DNA of 64,000 bases from the NCBI RefSeq assembly GCF_010729485.1, contig NZ_AP022609.1, forward strand, positions 2,046,001 through 2,110,000. The letters run 5' to 3'. The position numbers and the translations under genes were made by a program. Positions 9,239-17,513 of the stretch are shown here, in pieces. How positions within the stretch are numbered: position 1 is the stretch's first letter; each line of letters starts with the position of its first letter. Origin of the DNA: Mycolicibacter hiberniae. GTDB taxonomy: Bacteria; Actinomycetota; Actinomycetes; Mycobacteriales; Mycobacteriaceae. The notes beneath the pieces are model-generated. The model worked only from the letters and a program-made list of their open reading frames with translations, was not told where the DNA came from and did not search any database.

Positions 9239-10458
9239 ACCTGCATGACGTGCGCAGAGGCTCCGATGGTGGTGTCGCCGGTGCCCATCAGGGTGCGCAT
9301 GAACGCCTCCTGCTCGCGCCGCCCGCGGCGCGCCGCGCGATCCAGTCCACCGGGCAGCGTCAGCGCCGCAACGCTGCGGGCCAGGTTCACCGGCAGCCGC
9401 ACCAGCGGGTACCACGGCAGCACCGAAGTCGGCAGACCGAGCTTTCGCATCGTGCCCGATCCCAGGAAGCTACTGGTCAACGAGAGATGCTGGGCGCGTG
9501 CGATGCGGCGCCGCAGGCCGGCCATGGCGCCGAAATGCCATCCCAGCGGATCGTCGGCCATCGGCGCCGCCAGCTGCTTGGTCGTCTCGTCGGGCGCGGA
9601 GAGCGCGCCGAGGGTCTGGTAGAGAACGCGGATGCCGTCCCGGAAGCTGCGGGGCAACCAGTCGTCGCGGACTCCCATCAGCCAGCCGACATAGCGGGTC
9701 AGGTGCGCGATGTCGTCCAGTTCGGCCGGCGGCATCACGAGTCCCAGCGCCAGTCCGCCCGCCGGCGGCGCGATCAGCGCGCCCACCAACGTGGCGGCCA
9801 TGTCGGTTTGGTTGACCGGCAGGCCCCATTCGTCGGCGCGCCAGTCCGGCAGTGCCGCCACATGCCGGCGCACGTACTCGTGGATCAGCCGGACCCGGAT
9901 GGTGGCCCGGTAACCGACGCCGAGCGGCTCCAGTCCGCCCTCCGCACTGACGTCCAGCGCCCACTGCAGAGTCTCGGCGAAGCGCTTGTTCGAGCCCTTC
10001 TCCAGTACACCGGTGCGCAGCAGCGTCTTGTTGAACGAGGAGAACTGGTAGCCGCCCAGAAACGACACGTCCCGGGCGATGTAGGTGCCGTCGGCGCCGC
10101 CCCGGCGCAGGGCTCGCTGGCCGCGCCGCACCCGGGCCATGTCGACCCAGTCCGGTATCGGCTCGAATTCACCGAAGAACTCCCGCAGCGGCTCAGGTGC
10201 ATCCGGCACGCTGGCGAGGCCACGGGTGAGGATCTGTTCGAAGATCGGCCGCGTCTCGGCGGCCCCGGCGCTCGACATCCACTCGACCAGCCGCTGCATC
10301 GGCTCGTCTCCGGCGGTCAGGTCCTCACCGATCTTCTGCCACCGCTCGGCACTGGGCCGCCCTACCGCCAATACCCGGGCCAGCGCCGCAATGCCCGCCG
10401 GTACGCGGCCGGGCCCGGACGGGTGGCGGGCGGGGATGGTCTGTGCGGGCGCGTTCAT
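9232..10458 (-). CDS. MpaB/DUF2236 family oxygenase
   Basis: This 408-residue protein belongs to the oxygenase MpaB family (DUF2236), which includes the latex-clearing protein Lcp, a heme b dioxygenase. Supporting segments are SFLGGYQFSSFNKTLLRTGVL, NKRFAETLQWALDVS, RVRLIHEYVRRHV and WGLPVNQTDMAATLVGALIA; the His in RLIHEYVRRH is the likely heme-ligand region by family comparison. There is no signal peptide, so it is probably cytoplasmic or membrane-associated. It is transcribed divergently from a TetR gene with a 60-70 bp shared region holding an inverted repeat, which suggests local regulation. The substrate is unknown. Its 3' end lies in a REP-like repeat. Confidence 0.88.
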   Translation of the reverse strand: MNAPAQTIPARHPSGPGRVPAGIAALARVLAVGRPSAERWQKIGEDLTAGDEPMQRLVEWMSSAGAAETRPIFEQILTRGLASVPDAPEPLREFFGEFEPIPDWVDMARVRRGQRALRRGGADGTYIARDVSFLGGYQFSSFNKTLLRTGVLEKGSNKRFAETLQWALDVSAEGGLEPLGVGYRATIRVRLIHEYVRRHVAALPDWRADEWGLPVNQTDMAATLVGALIAPPAGGLALGLVMPPAELDDIAHLTRYVGWLMGVRDDWLPRSFRDGIRVLYQTLGALSAPDETTKQLAAPMADDPLGWHFGAMAGLRRRIARAQHLSLTSSFLGSGTMRKLGLPTSVLPWYPLVRLPVNLARSVAALTLPGGLDRAARRGRREQEAFMRTLMGTGDTTIGASAHVMQVG

Positions 10459-10488
10459 CGGGCGGCCTCCAAGCTATTTGGATAACAT

Positions 10489-10507
10489 CCGTATTCCGAA
10501 TTTACGG
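10489..10507. promoter_or_regulatory. inverted repeat in divergent TetR/MpaB promoter region
   Basis: CCGTA-N9-TACGG lies in the short AT-richer gap between the divergent MpaB-family gene (start 10458) and the TetR gene (start about 10528). Its position fits an operator for the TetR protein controlling both genes. The assignment is inferred from position and symmetry only. Confidence 0.45.
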
Positions 10508-10527
10508 GCGCTAGTAGGGTGATGTCA

Positions 10528-11178
10528 ATGAAACGCCCTGAGGTGGTGCGTGACTACGGCGGGATCAGCGCGGTGGACCGCCGCGCCGAGCGCCGCGGAA
10601 AGCTGCTGGCGGCCGGCCGCCAGATCTGGGGCGAGTCGGGCATCGGCGAGGTCACCGTCCGCGGAGTCTGCACCGCGGCCGGACTCACCCCACGTTACTT
10701 CTACGAGCAGTTTCCCAATCGCGAAGCGCTGTTCTTCGCGGTCTCCGACGATGTCCGCGACCAGTTGCTCGAAGCGATGGTGACCGCAGGCGTCGGCCAC
10801 CCCGGAACGCTGTCGGACAAACTCCGCTCGGCGCTGACCGCCTTCCTCGACCTCATCGCCGCCGACCCCCACATCCACCGCATCGCCACCAGCGACCTGT
10901 CGGCGATTCCGGGCCTCAACGAGCACCGCGCGGGCATCCTCGACATGATCACCGACACCATCGTCGAATACGCCCCAGCCGTTCTCGACGGCCAGAACCT
11001 GGCCCCCGGAGAGTTACGGCGCGGTGCACTGTTCATCGTCGGCGGCGTCAATCAGATCATCGAAACCTGGCTCGACGACCCGGTCGAGACTCCGACCGAA
11101 CTGGCCGCGATCTGCTCAGACCTGTCGGTCGCCTTGGTGCGCAGCATCGTGGCGCACAGCGACTCGCCTCACCACTGA
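10528..11178 (+). CDS. TetR family transcriptional regulator
   Basis: I prefer ATG 10528, eight bases after TAGGG; ATG 10522 and GTG 10519 are possible. The 216-residue product has an N-terminal helix-turn-helix (residues about 22-68) with VTVRGVCTAAGLTPRYFYEQFPNREALFF, a standard TetR recognition helix. The C-terminal ligand-binding all-helical domain is not similar to anything I can name. It is divergent from the MpaB-family oxygenase and probably represses that gene and itself in response to an unknown ligand. The 3' end overlaps the convergent DUF3046 gene by 10 bp. Confidence 0.9.
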   Translation: MKRPEVVRDYGGISAVDRRAERRGKLLAAGRQIWGESGIGEVTVRGVCTAAGLTPRYFYEQFPNREALFFAVSDDVRDQLLEAMVTAGVGHPGTLSDKLRSALTAFLDLIAADPHIHRIATSDLSAIPGLNEHRAGILDMITDTIVEYAPAVLDGQNLAPGELRRGALFIVGGVNQIIETWLDDPVETPTELAAICSDLSVALVRSIVAHSDSPHH

Positions 11179-11363
11179 TCGCGCGGCACGTCGAAGTCCG
11201 CGCACAGCGCCCACCACACCTCGCGCGGGTCCACACCGTCCTCGATGGCCCGCGCCGCGGTGCGTCCGCCCACCGCGGCCAGCACGTGATCTTCCAGCAC
11301 CGTGTTGCCGTAGGCGGCGCCGAAACGCATCGCGACCCGCTCGCGAAATTCGGTCAGACGCAC
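11169..11363 (-). CDS. DUF3046 family small protein (Rv2738c-like)
   Basis: This 64-residue protein starts at GTG 11363 (VRLTEFRERV). It matches the DUF3046 family almost throughout: an N-terminal RLTEF motif, the central LEDHVLAAVGGRTAARAIEDGVD, and the invariant C-terminal WWALCADFDVPRDQW. Its function is unknown; the family is confined to Actinobacteria and sits near recA in mycobacteria. The gene is 10 bp downstream of the glycosyltransferase end on the same strand, so they probably share a transcript. Confidence 0.9.
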   Translation of the reverse strand: MRLTEFRERVAMRFGAAYGNTVLEDHVLAAVGGRTAARAIEDGVDPREVWWALCADFDVPRDQW

Positions 11364-11373
11364 GGCTCCCAAC

Positions 11374-12546
11374 CTACCCAGTGCTCGCCAGCGCTTCGTG
11401 GCACACCCGTACCGGGTCGGCGACTTCGCCTGCGGTGCGCGCCGCCCGCCGCGCTGCCTCACGATGGTCCGGCGAGGCCAGCACGGCGCCCACCGCCTCA
11501 GCCAACGCCGGTCCGGTCAGCGGCCGGATCAGGCGTCCGCTGCCCTGGCGCACCACACGGTTGGCGATCTCCCACTGATCGCCGCCACCGGGCACCACCA
11601 CCAGGGGCACACCGTGCAACAGCGTCTTGGCCACCATCCCGTGCCCGCCACCGCACACCACCACGTCGGCGTGCTGCAACAGCTGATCCTGGCGCCCCAG
11701 ACCGGCGACCGCCCACGGCGGCAGCGTCAGGGGCGGACCGCCCAGGCGCGATACCGCCAGCCGGGCACCCTCAGGCAGGGTGCCACCCGGCACCAGATGC
11801 TCCACCGCCAGCTCGGCCAGCCCCGCGGTGCCGGTCGCTGCCGTCGATGGCGCCACGACCACCAGCGGTCCGGTGCCCGCTGGCACGTCCAGCACCTGCT
11901 CGGTCGGTTCGAAGTGCAGGGGCCCGACCACAGCGGCCTCGGCGGGCCAGTCGGGCCGGTCGACCTCGAGCGCGGGCAGCGTGGCGATCAGGCGCCGCAG
12001 CGGCCCCGGGTCGCGGCCCGGCAGCCCGATAGCAACCCGGGCGTCGGCACGCTGGCGCAGCCCACTTCGGACCGACCGTGCCGTCAGCGACCGCATCACC
12101 GCATCCCGGAGCCGGCCGCGCACCCCCGTGCCCGGAGCCAGCCCGCTGCCGATCGGCGGCAGACCCTTCGACGGCAGGTACAGCGGGTGCGGGCTCAGTT
12201 CCACCCACCCGATGCCCAGCAGCTCGGCGGCCATTCCACCGCAGGCCGTGATGACGTCGGAGACCACCAGGTCGGGCCCCAGTGCCCGCAGCTGGTCACG
12301 GTTCTGCACCGCCATCCGGGCCGCACGGTGGTGCAGTTTGGCGCCGTCGTCGGCGTCGTCATCGCCAGCGGTGGGATCGAGGCCGAGTAGTTCGGCGGCG
12401 TCCACCCCGGCGGCACGCGCGGTGTCGAGCCACTTGACCCCGGTCAGCAGCGTCGGTGCGTCGCCGGCCGCCACGAAGCGCTTGCACAAGGCGATCGCGG
12501 GGATCGCGTGACCGGGATCCGGGCCTGCTACCACTACCACTCGCAT
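11374..12546 (-). CDS. GT1-type UDP-glycosyltransferase (Rv2739c-like)
   Basis: The start is ATG 12546 (MRVVVVAGPDPGHAIPAIAL), which gives 390 residues; longer upstream frames run over the ephG promoter. The N-terminal Rossmann half opens with a PDPGH acceptor loop. The C-terminal half has GTGPLVVVAPSTA, then the nucleotide-sugar binding region with VVVCGGGHGMVAKTLLHGVPLVVVPGGGDQWEIANRV (about residues 300-336), the GT1 signature seen in MGT/UGT-type enzymes. The acceptor is unknown. It is divergent from ephG, 42 bp apart, as in M. tuberculosis. Confidence 0.9.
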   Translation of the reverse strand: MRVVVVAGPDPGHAIPAIALCKRFVAAGDAPTLLTGVKWLDTARAAGVDAAELLGLDPTAGDDDADDGAKLHHRAARMAVQNRDQLRALGPDLVVSDVITACGGMAAELLGIGWVELSPHPLYLPSKGLPPIGSGLAPGTGVRGRLRDAVMRSLTARSVRSGLRQRADARVAIGLPGRDPGPLRRLIATLPALEVDRPDWPAEAAVVGPLHFEPTEQVLDVPAGTGPLVVVAPSTAATGTAGLAELAVEHLVPGGTLPEGARLAVSRLGGPPLTLPPWAVAGLGRQDQLLQHADVVVCGGGHGMVAKTLLHGVPLVVVPGGGDQWEIANRVVRQGSGRLIRPLTGPALAEAVGAVLASPDHREAARRAARTAGEVADPVRVCHEALASTG

Positions 12547-12588
12547 CGGCCTACCGTGCCACAGCCCCACGGGCCTAGGGTGGCAGGT

Positions 12589-13035
12589 ATGACCGAACTG
12601 ACTGACCAGCACGGCGCCGCGGACACCACCGAGAACATCCGCATCGTTGAGACCTTCCTCGAAGCCCTCCGCGACGAGGATCTCGACGCGGCGGCCGCAG
12701 CGCTCGCCGAGGACGTCGTGTATCAGAACGTCGGGCTGCCGACCATCTACGGCCGCAGCGCCACGATCAAGGTGTTCCGCCGGTTGGCCGGACGCGGGTC
12801 GTTCGACGTGAAGACCCACCGTATCGCCGCCGACGGCTCGGCGGTGCTCACCGAGCGCACCGACGTGCTGACGCTGGGTCCGCTACGGCTGCAGTTCTGG
12901 GTATGCGGGGTGTTCGAGGTGCACCACGGGCGGATCACCTTGTGGCGCGACTACTTCGACTTCCTCGACATGTTCAAGGCGACGCTGCGCGCGGTGGCGG
13001 CCACGGTGTTTCCGGCGCTGCGCCCGACGCTCTAA
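12589..13035 (+). CDS. ephG: limonene-1,2-epoxide hydrolase-like protein EphG
   Basis: This 148-residue LEH-fold epoxide hydrolase begins at ATG 12589 after GGCAGG. The catalytic set of the family is present: Tyr45 and Asn47 (VYQNVG), which position the water, Arg90 and Asp92 (TERTDVL), and Asp121 (WRDYFD). It is close in length to M. tuberculosis EphG (Rv2740, 149 aa), which in vitro prefers large lipophilic epoxides including steroid-type ones. It is followed 10 bp later by a DUF5313 membrane protein. Confidence 0.93.
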   Translation: MTELTDQHGAADTTENIRIVETFLEALRDEDLDAAAAALAEDVVYQNVGLPTIYGRSATIKVFRRLAGRGSFDVKTHRIAADGSAVLTERTDVLTLGPLRLQFWVCGVFEVHHGRITLWRDYFDFLDMFKATLRAVAATVFPALRPTL

Positions 13036-13045
13036 GGTCACGACC

Positions 13046-13453
13046 GTGTCAAAGCGCCCCACCCCGATTCAATACATCCGTTACTGCTACGGGCGCCCGC
13101 TGCCTCCGGAGCTGCTGGACTGGGTCCGCAACGACCTCGCCGGGCCCGGCGCCACCGTCCGGATGATCATGCGCGCGGCCGTGCCCACGACGCTCATCCT
13201 GATCCCGTTCTGGTTCCTGCCGGCTGACTTCATGACGCATTTCACCATGACGTTTCCGATCTGGTTCATGGTGATTCTGTTCGCGCATGCGCTCAACAAG
13301 GTGTGGCGCACCCACATGCTGCGCATGCACGGCCTCGATCCGGAGCTCGCCACTGCGCGCAAGCGGCAGCGCGACGCCCACATTCACCGCTCCTACGTCG
13401 AGCGTTACGGCCCGCGGCCGGATTCAGTCGATCAGCGCAGCGACGACATCTAG
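13046..13453 (+). CDS. DUF5313 family membrane protein
   Basis: This 135-residue protein starts at GTG 13046. It has a basic N-terminus with the characteristic PTPIQYIRYCYGRPLPPELLDWV, a DLAGPGA turn, and two hydrophobic segments (about residues 42-60 and 67-83). A His/Arg-rich cytoplasmic tail follows (RKRQRDAHIHRSYVERYG). These features match the mycobacterial DUF5313 family, whose function is unknown. It is 10 bp after ephG, suggesting co-transcription, and overlaps the convergent membrane-protein gene by 4 bp. Confidence 0.88.
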   Translation: MSKRPTPIQYIRYCYGRPLPPELLDWVRNDLAGPGATVRMIMRAAVPTTLILIPFWFLPADFMTHFTMTFPIWFMVILFAHALNKVWRTHMLRMHGLDPELATARKRQRDAHIHRSYVERYGPRPDSVDQRSDDI

Positions 13454-14286
13454 ACGACGCGGGGCAACTGGCCCAGTTCGTCGAACGCCTGGGCCCAGCC
13501 CAGCATCCGGTCGGTCGCACCGGCCAGCTCGTCGCGGTAGCGCCGCTGCGACATCGGAGAGTTCGCCGGGTCACCGGTCAAGGTCGCCGAGCCGTCGTTG
13601 GCCGAGGCCACCAGTTGCGCTGCGGCGGTGACCATCTCGTTGTACTGGCGGACGCCGGCGCTGAGCTGCGCGGTGAAGGCGTTGATGGTCGGCACCAGGT
13701 ATTGGCGGGACTGCGGACTGTCCTGAACGGCGCGCTCCATGGACACCACCTCAGCAGCGGTGGCCGCCATGGTGGACGCGGCGCGGTTGACCGCAGCCGT
13801 CAGCTCGGTGATCTCGTCGGCGGGCAGCAGCCGGCCCCGCTCGAGCACGCCCAGCAGCGAGAGCATCCCCCGCTCCGAGGCACCCAGCGCGTACATCGCC
13901 GGACGCGCCGCCGAACCAGCCGCCGGCAGCCGCCGCGCGGTGGCCGCACGCACGGCCGGCAACGGCGCGGCGCGCAGCCAGCGGTAGCGCAGCAACAACA
14001 GGGTGGCCGGCGCAGCGGCCCCCGCCGACACCAGTCCGGTGATCAGCAGCACCCACACCGGCGTCGACCAGGAGGCCAGCACCGCCGTCACCAGCATCCA
14101 GAACGCGCAGGTGGCACCGAAGAACAGGCCCAGCCGCAGCGCCCACCGCCGCTTACGCAGCATCCTGGCCCGCGGATCGGCCAGTGCACCCAGCCTGGCG
14201 GCCAGGACGTCGGCAACCTCGCTGGCCCGGTCCGCGGCACGCTGCAGCAGCGAGTGCCGGGCGCTGCCTCCGAGTGTCGCGGCCAT
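13450..14286 (-). CDS. membrane partner of PspA (Rv2743c-like)
   Basis: This 278-residue protein starts at ATG 14286, 4 bp after pspA. An Arg-rich N-terminal region precedes two hydrophobic segments (about residues 48-68 and 73-97), followed by a long soluble helical C-terminal domain. This is the architecture and position of Rv2743c, the integral membrane protein of the M. tuberculosis clgR-pspA-Rv2743c system. There it anchors the PspA/ClgR envelope-stress response. No catalytic motif is visible. Confidence 0.88.
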   Translation of the reverse strand: MAATLGGSARHSLLQRAADRASEVADVLAARLGALADPRARMLRKRRWALRLGLFFGATCAFWMLVTAVLASWSTPVWVLLITGLVSAGAAAPATLLLLRYRWLRAAPLPAVRAATARRLPAAGSAARPAMYALGASERGMLSLLGVLERGRLLPADEITELTAAVNRAASTMAATAAEVVSMERAVQDSPQSRQYLVPTINAFTAQLSAGVRQYNEMVTAAAQLVASANDGSATLTGDPANSPMSQRRYRDELAGATDRMLGWAQAFDELGQLPRVV

Positions 14287-14290
14287 GTCG

Positions 14291-15115
14291 CTACCGTCCC
14301 AGCGGATTCTCGGGGGTTGGATTCGCCCCCGACTGCGGGGCCGCCGGCGTGCCCTGGCCGGCCGCGGTGGCCGATCCGCCCGCAGGCAGCGACTCGCCGC
14401 GCATGGACGCCCGGATCTGCTCCAGGCGGGAATGACCGGCCATCTGCACTCCGGCCTGCTCGACTTCGAGCATCCGCCCCTGCACCGATCCCTGGGCAAG
14501 CTCGGCCGCTCCGATCGCGTTGGCGTAACGCCGCTCGATCTTGTCGCGCACCTCATCGAGGCTCGGGGTCGTACCCGGGGCGGCGATCTCGCTCATCGAC
14601 CGCAGCGATGCGCTGACCTGCTCCTGCATCTTGGCCTGTTCGAGCTGGCTGAGCAGCTTGGTGCGTTCGGCGATCTTCTGCTGTAAGACCATGGCGTTCT
14701 GCTCGACCGCCTTCTTGGCCTGCATCGCCGCGGAGAGGGCCTGGTCGTGCAGGGCCTTGAGGTCTTCCACGCTCTGTTCGGCGGTGACGAGCTGCGCCGC
14801 GAACGCCTCGGCGGCGTTGGTGTACTCGGTGGCCTTCGCGGCGTCCCCGGCGGCCGTGGCCTGGTCGGCCAAGGTCAGCGCCTGGCGCACATTGACCTGC
14901 AGCTTCTCGATGTCGGCCAGTTGGCGGTTCAGCCGCATCTCCAGTTGCCGCTGGTTGCCGATCACCTGAGCGGCCTGTTGGGTCAGGGCCTGGTGCTGGC
15001 GCTGCGCCTCTTCGATCGCCTGCTGGATCTGCACCTTGGGATCGGCGTGCTCGTCGATCTTCGCGTTGAACAGCGCCATCAGGTACTTCCACGCCTTGAC
15101 GAACGGGTTGGCCAT
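14291..15115 (-). CDS. pspA: PspA/IM30 family protein (35 kDa antigen)
   Basis: This 274-residue protein is a long coiled coil. The N-terminal amphipathic helix [20 protein letters not shown] binds membranes, followed by [22 protein letters not shown] and helices to about residue 230. A low-complexity Gly/Ala/Pro tail closes the protein. It corresponds to Rv2744c. PspA proteins assemble on stressed membranes and help keep the proton gradient; in M. tuberculosis the protein also modulates ClgR. It is part of the clgR-pspA-Rv2743c unit, 104 bp downstream of clgR. Confidence 0.95.
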   Translation of the reverse strand: MANPFVKAWKYLMALFNAKIDEHADPKVQIQQAIEEAQRQHQALTQQAAQVIGNQRQLEMRLNRQLADIEKLQVNVRQALTLADQATAAGDAAKATEYTNAAEAFAAQLVTAEQSVEDLKALHDQALSAAMQAKKAVEQNAMVLQQKIAERTKLLSQLEQAKMQEQVSASLRSMSEIAAPGTTPSLDEVRDKIERRYANAIGAAELAQGSVQGRMLEVEQAGVQMAGHSRLEQIRASMRGESLPAGGSATAAGQGTPAAPQSGANPTPENPLGR

Positions 15116-15219
15116 CAGTCAGCTCCGTCTGCTCGTTGTCCGGCGTTGTCGCTCCGCCGGCTACCGCTGATCAATTTATCGGGTCCGGGGTGCTCGGGTG
15201 GGTGTTCAGGCGTGGCGCG

Positions 15220-15561
15220 TCACGCTGAAACCGCCGATGCTAGCCCGCGAATCGGCGGGATCACCACCTTGGTGCCGGCATCGATGCGGGTCACTGCGGC
15301 CTGGCGCTGTGCCTGGTCGGACCGCTCGGCGTGGGCCAGGCGTGTTCCGGCATCGAAAAGCACCCGCGACAGCGGGATCTGCAACGCCGCGCAGATCGCG
15401 TTGAGCAGCTCACTGGATGCCTCCTTGCGGCCCCGCTCGACCTCCGAGAGGTATCCGAGGCTGACCCGCGCGGTGTCGGACACCTCGCGCAGCGTGCGCC
15501 CCTGGGCCGTCCGGGCCTGGCGCAGCACCTCACCGACCGACTCCCGCAGCAATGTCGTCAT
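15220..15561 (-). CDS. clgR: transcriptional regulator ClgR
   Basis: This 113-residue XRE-type regulator has its helix-turn-helix at about residues 11-62 ([34 protein letters not shown]). ClgR activates clp protease genes and, in mycobacteria, its own operon with pspA. The C-terminal residues VSA follow a hydrophobic stretch, the kind of tail that makes actinobacterial ClgR a Clp substrate. The ATG at 15561 follows GGGAGGGGAG. A SigE-like promoter lies 48-77 bp upstream. Confidence 0.95.
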   Translation of the reverse strand: MTTLLRESVGEVLRQARTAQGRTLREVSDTARVSLGYLSEVERGRKEASSELLNAICAALQIPLSRVLFDAGTRLAHAERSDQAQRQAAVTRIDAGTKVVIPPIRGLASAVSA

Positions 15562-15608
15562 CGTGCACTCCCCTCCCGGGTCAACCTCGGCGATCCACCG
15601 TCATCACC

Positions 15609-15638
15609 TCAACGCGCACCGACCCCCGACGGGTTCCC
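15609..15638 (-). promoter_or_regulatory. SigE/SigH-like promoter of the clgR-pspA operon
   Basis: On the minus strand the region reads GGGAACC, 17 bases, then CGTTGA. This matches the ECF sigma pattern GGAAC-N17/19-GTT used by mycobacterial SigE and SigH. It is 48 bp upstream of the clgR start, between clgR and pgsA. In M. tuberculosis this operon is SigE-dependent under envelope stress. Confidence 0.65.
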
Positions 15639-15649
15639 GAAGGACGCGG

Positions 15650-16246
15650 TCAACTTGCGGCCGGGCCGCCGCGAAGGTCGGTGACCGCTGAGACCACGTA
15701 GTCGATCCCGGTCAGCACGGTCAGAATCAGCGCCACGGCCATCACCGTCCAGGCCGTCACCAGCCAGGGCCCGGACAGCGGAAGGATCAGCAGGCCGATA
15801 CCCACGGCCTGCACCAGGGTTTTGAGTTTGCCGCCGCGGCTGGCCGGGATCACGCCGCGGTGCAGCACCGCGAACCGCAGCACGGTGATCCCGATCTCGC
15901 GTGCCAGGATCAACACCGTCACCCACCACCACAGGTCGCCGAGCATCGACAGCCCGATCAGCGCGGCGCCGATCAGCGCCTTGTCGGCGATCGGGTCGGC
16001 CAGCGTGCCGAATTCGGTCACCATGCCGTAGTTGCGTGCCAGGGTGCCGTCCAGTCGGTCGGTGATGATCGCCAAGGCGAAGATGACGAACGCCGCGATC
16101 CGCGTCCTCGGATCGTGGCCGTCCTCGGCGAACAGCGCCAGCAGGAAGACCGGGACCAGCCCCAACCGCATGACGGTCAGTGCGTTCGCGAGATTGACCA
16201 CGGGGACGTTCGTCACCGTCGGACCGGTTTTAGGGTGCCCCGACAC
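15650..16246 (-). CDS. pgsA: CDP-alcohol phosphatidyltransferase (PgsA-like)
   Basis: This integral membrane enzyme, 198 residues from GTG 16246 (188 from GTG 16216), joins a CDP-diacylglycerol head to an alcohol; the family assignment is phosphatidylglycerophosphate synthase. The complete signature D-x2-DG-x2-AR-x8-G-x3-D-x3-D is seen in DRLDGTLARNYG through LADPIADK. About five hydrophobic segments follow. It occupies the position of M. tuberculosis pgsA3 (Rv2746c), next to clgR. The start is uncertain because neither GTG has a good ribosome-binding site. Confidence 0.92.
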   Translation of the reverse strand: MSGHPKTGPTVTNVPVVNLANALTVMRLGLVPVFLLALFAEDGHDPRTRIAAFVIFALAIITDRLDGTLARNYGMVTEFGTLADPIADKALIGAALIGLSMLGDLWWWVTVLILAREIGITVLRFAVLHRGVIPASRGGKLKTLVQAVGIGLLILPLSGPWLVTAWTVMAVALILTVLTGIDYVVSAVTDLRGGPAAS

Positions 16247-16300
16247 GGCGTCAGAATATCTGTTGTCCAGGCCGAAACGAGAAACCGATACTGTGCAGCT

Positions 16301-16825
16301 GTGAATCTTGCGGCGGACCGACCGGCCCAGCGGCCGTTGGTCCGGCGCGCGCGCACCTCCGACGTCCCGGCGATCAAGCGACTGGTGGACATCTACGCCG
16401 GCAAGATCCTGCTGGAAAAGAACCTGGTGACGCTCTACGAGTCGGTCCAGGAGTTCTGGGTCGCCGAGGACGGCGACCAGCAGGTGGTGGGGTGCGGCGC
16501 CCTGCACGTGTTGTGGGCAGACCTCGGCGAGGTACGCACTATCGCGGTTGACCCCGGGCTGACCGGGCACGGGATCGGACACGCGATCGTCGACCGCCTA
16601 CTGGCTGTCGCCCGCGAGCTGGAGCTGCAGCGGCTGTTCGTGCTGACCTTCGAGACCGAGTTCTTCGCCCGCCACGGTTTCACCGAGATCGACGGCACGC
16701 CGGTGACCGCCGAGGTGTACGAGGAGATGCAACGTTCCTATGACGTCGGGGTGGCCGAATTCCTGGACCTGAGTTACGTCAAGCCCAACACCCTGGGTAA
16801 CACCCGGATGCTGCTGATCCTCTAG
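16301..16825 (+). CDS. argA: amino-acid N-acetyltransferase (N-acetylglutamate synthase)
   Basis: This single-domain GNAT enzyme of 174 residues makes N-acetylglutamate for arginine synthesis. The start is GTG 16301. It has the acetyl-CoA pyrophosphate loop VDPGLTGHGIGHAIV and the family-typical AGKILLEKNLVTLYE and ETEFFARHGFTEI. The C-terminus FLDLSYVKPNTLGNTRMLL is nearly that of Rv2747, which acts in M. tuberculosis as a short, kinase-less ArgA. It converges on the DUF421 gene with a 4-bp overlap and is divergent from pgsA. Confidence 0.95.
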   Translation: MNLAADRPAQRPLVRRARTSDVPAIKRLVDIYAGKILLEKNLVTLYESVQEFWVAEDGDQQVVGCGALHVLWADLGEVRTIAVDPGLTGHGIGHAIVDRLLAVARELELQRLFVLTFETEFFARHGFTEIDGTPVTAEVYEEMQRSYDVGVAEFLDLSYVKPNTLGNTRMLLIL

Positions 16826-17331
16826 TCGACGATCAGATCGCGGGAGCGGCGGGTGGCGCCGATGAGGAAGCTGAACTGTCCGTCGGACTCCATCCGGCCC
16901 TCTCGGACCACGGAGAGATCCGCGATTCCCTGTTTGCGGGCCTGCTCGCGGACCTGCTCCTCGGTGATCATCTCTTTGCGCATGTTCTCGTGCAGCAGCG
17001 CGCCGTCCTGAATCACCAGCAGCGGACCGGGCCGCAGGAACCTGGCCACGGCCGGCCAGCGGTGCGCCATCCAGTTCAGCAGGTAGGACCAGCCGATGAT
17101 CACGCCGACCAGCAAGATGCCGTCGCTGATCGATCGGTAGCCGCCGGCCATCCCGTTCTGCGCCGCGTCGGCGATCAACACCACGACGATCAGGTCGGTG
17201 ATGCCGTTGGTGCCGGCCTCGCGTTTGAGCACCACCCGCAGCATCGCGTAGATCGCGATGTAGATGACGGTCCCGCGGATGATGATCTCCGAGGGCGGCG
17301 TATCGAAAGCGAAAAGTCGTGCCCACTCCAC
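16822..17331 (-). CDS. DUF421 (YetF-like) membrane protein
   Basis: The 169-residue protein has three N-terminal hydrophobic segments (about residues 17-35, 46-58 and 70-88) and a soluble C-terminal DUF421 domain. That domain has GPLLVIQDGALLHENMRKEMITEEQVREQARKQGI (about residues 101-135) and a closing GQFSFL. The family includes Bacillus YetF and related spore/membrane proteins of unclear function. In the membrane region TNGITDLIVVVLIADAAQNGM is the family's core motif. It stands alone on this strand. Confidence 0.9.
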   Translation of the reverse strand: MEWARLFAFDTPPSEIIIRGTVIYIAIYAMLRVVLKREAGTNGITDLIVVVLIADAAQNGMAGGYRSISDGILLVGVIIGWSYLLNWMAHRWPAVARFLRPGPLLVIQDGALLHENMRKEMITEEQVREQARKQGIADLSVVREGRMESDGQFSFLIGATRRSRDLIVD

Positions 17332-17513
17332 GGGGCGAGATTACGCGCCCCGCTGACCGGGGAAGACTGCCGGTGTCCGGTCCGTAGCCGCTCTGTGGCC
17401 GGCATGTGTCTGCCGCCGGTGTTCCGGGCCGGACGTGAGGACTTCCGACCCTGCCGTACGCTACCGGCACAGGAGATAGTGGTACCGACAGTTGCAGACA
17501 ACTGGAGGTGGCT

